The notes under the pieces were generated by a model. The model worked only from the letters and a program-made list of their open reading frames with translations. It searched no databases and was not told the DNA's origin. The position numbers and the translations under genes were made by a program. Positions 5,940-9,610 of a stretch of 9,610 nt of DNA are shown piece after piece. Origin of the DNA: an uncultured Collinsella sp. (GTDB taxonomy: Bacteria > Actinomycetota > Coriobacteriia > Coriobacteriales > Coriobacteriaceae); assembly GCA_900551635.1 (NCBI GenBank), contig URWQ01000038.1, forward strand, positions 1 to 9,610. Reading direction: 5' to 3'. Each line of letters begins with the position of its first letter. Within the stretch, counting starts at the first letter, position 1.

Positions 5940-5960
5940 ATGCACGTGCTATGCGTGCAT
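5940..5960 (-). promoter_or_regulatory. Inverted repeat upstream of the MFS gene
   Basis: ATGCACG and CGTGCAT are perfect inverted repeats separated by 7 bases, and a nested GCACGTGC palindrome overlaps the left arm. The site lies 63-83 nt upstream of the MFS ATG, where an operator would be expected. I could not define convincing -35 and -10 boxes, so the operator role is tentative. Confidence 0.4.
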
Positions 5961-6397
5961 CAGATACGACAGGAAGAAAGCGGCTGCTCAGAGCGCACTT
6001 GGGGAACAACGGGAGAGGCCCCGTATACCAAGGGCCGCCGAATTGCGATATATGCTTTGGTCAAATCCTTCATAGCGGGGAGGTATTCTAGCAGCCGTCT
6101 TCGCCCCTTTCAAGGGATGTAACCCAGACGTTGATTTTCTTCACCGAGGCGCCATCGTTGACGGGTGGCGTGCTTCTCTATCGCCACACCGCGGGGCGAG
6201 GGAACGCCGCGGCGAGCTTGTACATCGGCTATGTGTGCAGCTGCGAGCGTGTCGCCGGCGCGCGCTGGGCGCCAGTCCGATCCGGCCGACTCTTGCCGAC
6301 GGTCGGTCGCCGTCCTCCTCCATCTCCGCCTGCTCTGTTTTTGCTCGGCTCCCTTGTCGTATCATGGACGGACGAGAATTGAGCGAAGGCGGTACGT
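5961..6397. other. Gene-free stretch between divergent genes
   Basis: This region separates the minus-strand MFS gene from the plus-strand ArsC-like gene. Several short overlapping open frames exist in several of the six frames, but none has a good ribosome-binding site, a recognisable motif or a consistent composition. It should contain promoters for both flanking genes. A TATCAT at 6359-6364, 34 nt before the ATG at 6398, is a possible -10 box for the ArsC-like gene but lacks a well-spaced -35. Nothing further is claimed. Confidence 0.5.
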
Positions 6398-6739
6398 ATG
6401 AACATCCAGATATTCGGCACGAAGAAAAGCTTCGATACTAAGAAGGCGCAGCGCTATTTCAAGGAACGTCGTGTGAAGTTCCAGTTCATCGACTTGAAGG
6501 AAAAGGGGATGAGCAAAGGCGAGCTCGAAAGCGTGGCGCGCGCCGTCGGCGGGATCGACGCTGTGATCGATCCAAAGGCGAAAGATGCCGACACGGTTGC
6601 GCTCGTACAGTATCTTGCTGCCGACCAGAAGTTCGAAAAGGTGCTCGATAACCAGCAGATTCTTCGTGAGCCCATCGTTCGCAGCGGCCGCCAGGCAACC
6701 GTTGGCTACGAGCCTGACGTGTGGAAGGGCTGGGAATAA
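6398..6739 (+). CDS. ArsC/Spx-fold protein without a catalytic cysteine
   Basis: A 113-residue ArsC/YffB/Spx-family thioredoxin-fold protein of normal length. Family landmarks are IQIFGTKKSFDTKKAQRYF (3-21), FQFIDLKEKGMSKGELES (29-46), and the C-terminal LREPIVRSGRQATVGYEPDV, which carries the conserved Arg-Pro and Gly-Tyr features. In relatives the residue after GTKK is the nucleophilic Cys; here it is Ser11, and the whole protein has no cysteine. Arsenate or thiol redox chemistry is therefore not expected. It may bind partners, as Spx does with RNA polymerase, or have lost its function. The upstream Shine-Dalgarno (AAGGCGG, 5 nt before ATG) is moderate. It is transcribed alone and ends at a strong hairpin. 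The family is secure; the role is not. Confidence 0.85.
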   Translation: MNIQIFGTKKSFDTKKAQRYFKERRVKFQFIDLKEKGMSKGELESVARAVGGIDAVIDPKAKDADTVALVQYLAADQKFEKVLDNQQILREPIVRSGRQATVGYEPDVWKGWE

Positions 6740-6757
6740 AGCGGCTGGGAATAAAGT
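6728..6757 (+). repeat. 15-bp tandem duplication spanning the ArsC-like stop codon
   Basis: GGCTGGGAATAAAGC (6728-6742) is followed by GGCTGGGAATAAAGT (6743-6757). The unit is five codons long, so the duplicate keeps the frame and presents Gly-Trp-Glu-stop a second time after the real stop. It is a small, probably recent slippage duplication. Confidence 0.8.
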
Positions 6758-6758
6758 G

Positions 6759-6800
6759 AAGCGCCCACGCCCGTGGTTTTATCCACGGACGCGGGCGCTT
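6759..6800. terminator. Long hairpin between convergent genes
   Basis: Bases 6759-6776 pair with 6783-6800 around TTTTAT. The 18-bp stem has two A/C mismatches (outer AAGCGCCC/GGGCGCTT, inner CCGTGG/CCACGG). It lies between the plus-strand ArsC-like gene and the minus-strand dehydratase. On the minus strand it is followed by CACTTTATT, so it is better placed to stop dehydratase transcripts, though it may serve both directions. Confidence 0.6.
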
Positions 6801-6926
6801 GCGTAAGACGTCTCTTGTCGTTTGAGTGGAGCGCCCCGGCGGCGCTGAACAACGCGCCCCGGTGACGTGGCTCGAGGCTCTTTGTGCCGCGCATCTATGA
6901 GAGGAGATATTTGATGCGCATGGGCG

Positions 6927-7025
6927 CTACTCCATGTAGCCACCCTGAATGGCGGAAACTGCATGCTCGGTAAAGAACTCGAGCGTGCCGGAGGTATAGC
7001 GATTAGCCTTGGGCTTCCAAGCGGC
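6927..7025 (-). pseudogene. Detached C-terminal tail of the dehydratase
   Basis: Directly after the dehydratase TGA (7026-7028) the same frame stays open for 32 codons, reading AAWKPKANRYTSGTLEFFTE and then HAVSAIQGGYME, to TAG at 6927-6929. This matches the pattern at the end of IlvD/Edd proteins (R-x-A-x-W-x-P, a small run, then a helix ending in S-A-x-x-G). It should belong to the gene proper, cut off by a nonsense codon. A single C-to-T change (CGA to TGA) would restore Arg at that position. Confidence 0.75.
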
Positions 7026-8705
7026 TCAGCGCTCGGCCTGGACGGCGTCGACCTCGGCCGGCTCCATCTCCTTGCCGGCGATGCCCACGATGGACAGCGA
7101 GCGCTCGGGGATATTGATCTGGATCAGGTCGCCTTCCTCGATCAGGGCAATCGGGCCGCCCACGGCAGCCTCGGGCGAAACGCCTCCGATAGCCGGGCCC
7201 TTGGAGGCGCCGGAGAAGCGGCCATCGGTGATCAGGGCAATGCTCGCACCCAGCTCGGGATCGCTGGCGATAGCCTCAGTGGTGTAGAACATCTCGGGCA
7301 TTCCGGAACCCTTGGGGCCCTCATAGCGAATGATGACAGCATCGCCGGGTTTGACCTCGTGCGTCAGGACGGCGCGGATGGCGTCCTCCTCGCAGTCGAA
7401 CGGACGGGCCTTGAGCGTAGCCTGGAACATCTCACGCGGAACGACGGTGTGCTTGACGACCGCGCCCTCGGGAGCAAGATTGCCGTGGAGGATGGCGATG
7501 GAACCGTCGGTGCCGAAGGCCTGGTCAAACGGGCGAATGATGTCCTCGCGCTTGAGGTTCCACTTCTCCAGGTAACGGCCGCACTTCTCGTAATAGCCGT
7601 TATTCTTGAGGTCCTCGAGGTTCTCGCCGAGAGTCTTGCCGGTGACAGTCATAACGTCGAGGTGGAGCATCGACTTGATCTCCTCCATGATGCGCGGCAC
7701 ACCGCCCGCATAATAGAAGAACTGCGCCGGCCACTCGCCTGCGGGACGAACGTTGAGCAGGTAGTGGGCGCCACGGTGCAGACGATCGAAGTCGTCGGCG
7801 GACATCTCGATGCCAAACTCACGGGCGATTGCGGGGATGTGCAGCAGGGAGTTGGTGGAACCAGAGATGGCACCATGGACCATGATGAGGTTCTCGAAGG
7901 ATTCCTTGGTCACGATGTCACGCGGACACAGGTTGTGCTCGGAGAGCCACACGGACTGGCGGCCGGCCTCGCGCGCAAACTCACGCAGGTCGGAGCTGGT
8001 AGCGGGCAGCAGGGCCGTGCCGGGGAGCATAAGGCCCAGGGCCTCGGCGGTAACCTGCATGGTCGACGCGGTGCCCATAAACGAGCAGGCGCCGCAGCTG
8101 GGGCATGCGTTGTGCTTGGCAAACTCAAGCTCCTCGCGGGAGATCTCGCCGCGCTCGTAGCGGGCAGAAATCGCGCCGAGCTGCTCCAGGGTCAACAGAT
8201 CGGGACCGGCATCCATGACACCGCCGGTAACGACGATGGAGGGGATGTTGATGCGGCCCATGGCCATAAGGTTCGCAGGCAGGCCCTTATCGCAGCTGGC
8301 AACAAAGACGCCGGCGTCGAACGGGGTGGCCTTGGCATGAATCTCGATCATGTTGGCGATCATGTCGCGGCTGGGCAGCGAGTAGTTAATGCCGTCGTGG
8401 CCCTGGGCCTCGCCGTCGCAGATATCGGTGCAGAAGTAACGGGCACCGTGACCGCCAGCCTCGTCAACGCCAGCACGGACCTCCTCGACCAGCTCAAACA
8501 GGCCGGCAGAACCCGGGTGCGAGTCGCCGAACGTCGACTCGATAATGACCTGCGGCTTGTCCAGATCCTCGATGGACCAGCCAGAGCCCAGACGCAGCGG
8601 GTCCATCTCGGGGCTGATGGTGCGGAACTTGCCGGAACGCGGCTGCAGCTTGGCAACCAGGTCGGCTGCCTCCTGCTGAATCTGTGCCTTGGTCTTCTCG
8701 TCCAT
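7026..8705 (-). CDS. IlvD/Edd-family dehydratase, probably sugar-acid specific, with premature stop
   Basis: An iron-sulfur dehydratase that removes water from a 2,3-dihydroxy acid to give a 2-keto acid in the cytoplasm. Candidate cluster ligands are Cys138 in VASCDKGLPA and Cys201, Cys204 and Cys207 in NACPSCGAC. GRFSGAS (Ser498) and VSPEAAVGGPI form the active-site end. VASCDKGLPA, SGSTNSLLHIPAIA and AGGVPRIMEE read closer to the YjhG/YagF sugar-acid (xylonate-type) branch than to branched-chain IlvD. The adjoining GntP and GntR remnants fit that reading. I chose ATG 8705, with GAGGAG 6 nt upstream, over a TTG at 8741. Translation stops at a TGA after 559 codons; the natural length appears to be 592. 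Whether the shortened protein folds is unknown. An IlvD role in valine/isoleucine synthesis remains possible. Confidence 0.85.
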   Translation of the reverse strand: MDEKTKAQIQQEAADLVAKLQPRSGKFRTISPEMDPLRLGSGWSIEDLDKPQVIIESTFGDSHPGSAGLFELVEEVRAGVDEAGGHGARYFCTDICDGEAQGHDGINYSLPSRDMIANMIEIHAKATPFDAGVFVASCDKGLPANLMAMGRINIPSIVVTGGVMDAGPDLLTLEQLGAISARYERGEISREELEFAKHNACPSCGACSFMGTASTMQVTAEALGLMLPGTALLPATSSDLREFAREAGRQSVWLSEHNLCPRDIVTKESFENLIMVHGAISGSTNSLLHIPAIAREFGIEMSADDFDRLHRGAHYLLNVRPAGEWPAQFFYYAGGVPRIMEEIKSMLHLDVMTVTGKTLGENLEDLKNNGYYEKCGRYLEKWNLKREDIIRPFDQAFGTDGSIAILHGNLAPEGAVVKHTVVPREMFQATLKARPFDCEEDAIRAVLTHEVKPGDAVIIRYEGPKGSGMPEMFYTTEAIASDPELGASIALITDGRFSGASKGPAIGGVSPEAAVGGPIALIEEGDLIQINIPERSLSIVGIAGKEMEPAEVDAVQAER

Positions 8706-8736
8706 GATGCTCTCCTCTTTTGATTTGAACGGTTGT

Positions 8737-8749
8737 ACCAATCGTTGGT
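8737..8749. promoter_or_regulatory. Small palindrome upstream of the dehydratase
   Basis: ACCAATCGTTGGT is an inverted repeat (ACCAA/TTGGT, 3-base centre) 32-44 nt before the dehydratase ATG. GntR-type regulators bind short palindromes, and a fragment of one lies nearby, but the link is only suggestive. A separate hairpin, CCGAGCG-ATG-CGCTCGG, lies at 8774-8790 in the permease-dehydratase spacer and has no T-run. Confidence 0.3.
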
Positions 8750-8813
8750 TAATGAATCAGGTGTAAATGGGTACCGAGCGATGCGCTCGGCAAAAGATGC
8801 TTAGCCACGCGAA

Positions 8814-9002
8814 CTAGGCGAAGAACGAAATCACCAGGGCACAGGCAAGACCCGAAAGGCCGATGAGCGTCTCCATAACGGTCCAGGACTTGAGGGTGGT
8901 CTTCTCGTCAATCTCCAGGAACGAGGAGCACATCCAAAAACCGGCATCGTTGACGTGCGAGAGGGCCGTGGCACCGCCGCAGATAGCACGCATGGCGGCC
9001 GA
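8814..9002 (-). pseudogene. GntP-family gluconate/sugar-acid permease, C-terminal remnant
   Basis: The last ~62 codons of a GntP-type permease. GGATALSHVNDAGFW is the family's signature near the C-terminus. It is followed by a soluble linker, the conserved KSWTVMETLIGL, and a final membrane helix ending ALVISFFA. GntP proteins are about 440-450 residues, so roughly 85% is missing. Homology fades at about 9000, where the sequence becomes the regulator fragment of the opposite strand. A possible in-frame ATG at 9035 lies in non-homologous sequence. The gene would have sat just upstream of the dehydratase on the same strand, supplying the substrate. Confidence 0.8.
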
Positions 9003-9354
9003 GCACGCAACCAACGACCAGGTCGTCTGTATCAAAGAGCTCTGCGACGAATCCGAGCGCCTGGCCGAGGCCGGTGAGGATTACTCCGCCGCCGACACCG
9101 CGTTCCACAATGCCATTGCCGAGAGCTCCGGAAACCTCGTCGTTCCCCGCCTGATGGGCGTGTTCAAGGCATCCGTCCCCCTCTTTATCGACGTGACCGG
9201 CAAAAAGCTCGTCGAGGAAACTATCCGCACTCACCGTGGCGTGGCCGACGCCATCGCCACGCGCAACCCCACCGTAGCGCACGACGCGATGTATTTGCAT
9301 CTGGTGTACAACCGCAACATGATTGCGGAAGTCGCACAGACAAAAGGCATTTAA
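8989..9354 (+). pseudogene. GntR/FadR-family regulator, C-terminal FCD-domain remnant
   Basis: Roughly 120 codons of an FCD ligand-binding domain. It starts at about ARMAAEHATNDQ, continues through SAADTAFHNAIAESSGNLVV (Asp and His of the metal site), ETIRTHRGVADAI (His) and AHDAMYLHLVYN (His), and stops at 9352-9354. The metal-coordinating Asp and three His of the family are all present. The N-terminal winged-helix DNA-binding domain (about 70-110 residues) is absent: upstream the sequence is the permease read backwards. The frame stays open to 8863, but that part is antisense to the permease remnant and not regulator-like. As it stands it cannot repress or activate. It was probably the divergent local regulator of the permease-dehydratase operon. 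Confidence 0.8.
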
Positions 9355-9389
9355 GGCTCGACAATGATCTTTCTTTGATAAAACGCAAG

Positions 9390-9428
9390 CGGCGGCCGTC
9401 CCAAAACGGGGCGGCCGCCGTGTTTTGC
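9390..9428. terminator. Strong bidirectional-type terminator
   Basis: CGGCGGCCGTCCC (9390-9402) pairs with GGGGCGGCCGCCG (9408-9420), with 12 Watson-Crick pairs, one G-U pair and a 5-base loop. TGTTTTGC follows on the plus strand and CTTGCGTTTT on the minus strand. It separates the convergent regulator remnant and oxidoreductase gene. Confidence 0.85.
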
Positions 9429-9448
9429 TATCGACTGGCGCAATGGAA

Positions 9449-9487
9449 TCAGGTTTACATGCATCAACTTGGTGCAAACTAACCTGA
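9449..9487. repeat. 39-bp imperfect palindrome
   Basis: TCAGGTT (9449-9455) and AACCTGA (9481-9487) flank TGCATCAA-C-TTGGTGCA (9460-9476), all sharing one centre at 9468, with a 4x4 unpaired step between. CTTGGTGCA (9468-9476) also pairs perfectly with TGCACCAAG (9494-9502), giving an alternative structure. It lies just downstream of the oxidoreductase stop, before the terminator. Confidence 0.6.
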
Positions 9488-9509
9488 CTCCCATGCACCA
9501 AGGGAGCGA

Positions 9510-9610
9510 CTAGAGCTCGCAGGCAACCTTGTAGCCATCGCCAATGGCGTCGCGGATATTGCCGCACTTGTTGGCGTCGCCCAGCACGTGGACAGCAACG
9601 CCAGCGGCGG
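9510..9610 (-). CDS. FAD/NAD(P)-dependent oxidoreductase (OYE/2,4-dienoyl-CoA reductase-like), C-terminal end
   Basis: The minus-strand frame entering from the right edge reads AAGVAVHVLGDANKCGNIRD and then AIGDGYKVACEL before TAG (9510-9512). The GD-A-x-x-x-G-x-I-x-D-A-I-x-D-G-Y pattern is the C-terminal FAD-contacting end of NADH:flavin oxidoreductases with a fused pyridine-nucleotide domain (2,4-dienoyl-CoA reductase and bile-acid BaiCD/BaiH relatives). Only 33 codons are present, so the substrate cannot be inferred. Related single-domain pyridine-nucleotide oxidoreductases have a similar ending. Confidence 0.65.
   Translation of the reverse strand, partial: AAGVAVHVLGDANKCGNIRDAIGDGYKVACEL

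Noticed and set aside
6829..6862. GCGCCCCGG direct repeat and a GGCGC/GCGCC hairpin
   Set aside because: Short, GC-rich and easily found by chance in this base composition; no T-run or positional support.
6927..8705. UGA recoded as a sense codon (selenocysteine or Trp)
   Set aside because: No SECIS-like element was identified and the family has Arg/Lys-type residues there, not Cys or Trp; other genes end normally. A nonsense mutation is simpler.
6963..8723. A 586-codon plus-strand open frame
   Set aside because: Antisense to the dehydratase, whose motifs are unmistakable; the plus-strand product is a Gly/Ala/Leu/Asp-rich mirror with no motif.
8908..9567. A 219-codon minus-strand frame across the regulator remnant
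   Set aside because: It is antisense to a clear FCD domain and crosses the terminator and palindrome; not protein-like.

Overview
The window most resembles a high-GC anaerobic gut actinobacterium of the class Coriobacteriia (Collinsella or Eggerthella relatives). This rests on overall base composition and on the flavour of the proteins: a sugar-acid dehydratase with a GntP permease, and a C-terminal tail of an NADH:flavin-oxidoreductase-like enzyme. It is recognition by eye, not a database result.

Layout. Bases 1 to about 3185 look like the right-hand end of an integrated mobile element. It carries a solitary AAA-type ATPase with a C-terminal winged-helix region (325-1416). Five helically phased 10-bp repeats precede the gene and an array of dyad repeats follows it (1436-1590). 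Next comes a broken tyrosine recombinase on the minus strand (2859 down to 1505), then a noncoding stretch with a strong inverted repeat and a short repeated sequence, and finally the 3' 45 bases of an initiator-type tRNA-Met (3141-3185). That fragment lacks the 5' half of the tRNA, as expected for the distal attachment site left by integration into a tRNA gene. Host chromosome should therefore start near 3186, and the element should extend leftward out of the window.

Bases 3186-6397 are a minus-strand housekeeping cluster. A 14-helix-type MFS exporter (5877-4438) is followed after 3 nt by a two-CBS-domain protein (4434-3928), then by a one-domain MGMT/ATL-type DNA-repair protein (3753-3445). 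The 520 bases upstream of the MFS gene show no gene. On the plus strand, 6398-6739 encodes an ArsC/Spx-fold protein with no cysteine, ended by a long hairpin.

Bases 6800-9440 hold what looks like a decaying sugar-acid utilisation locus. An IlvD/Edd-family dehydratase (8705-7026) is cut by an in-frame TGA 33 codons before its apparent natural end at 6927. Only the last ~62 codons of a GntP permease remain (about 9000-8814). They abut, head to head, the FCD ligand-binding half of a GntR-family regulator (about 8989-9354). One deletion that removed the 5' ends of two divergent genes and their shared promoter would explain this. A bidirectional terminator and an imperfect palindrome precede the tail of a minus-strand FAD-dependent oxidoreductase at the right edge.

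I did not find a demonstrable new multi-gene system. The most unusual items are the ATPase flanked by two different repeat arrays, the chimeric recombinase, the cysteine-less ArsC-like protein, and the multiply broken sugar-acid locus.
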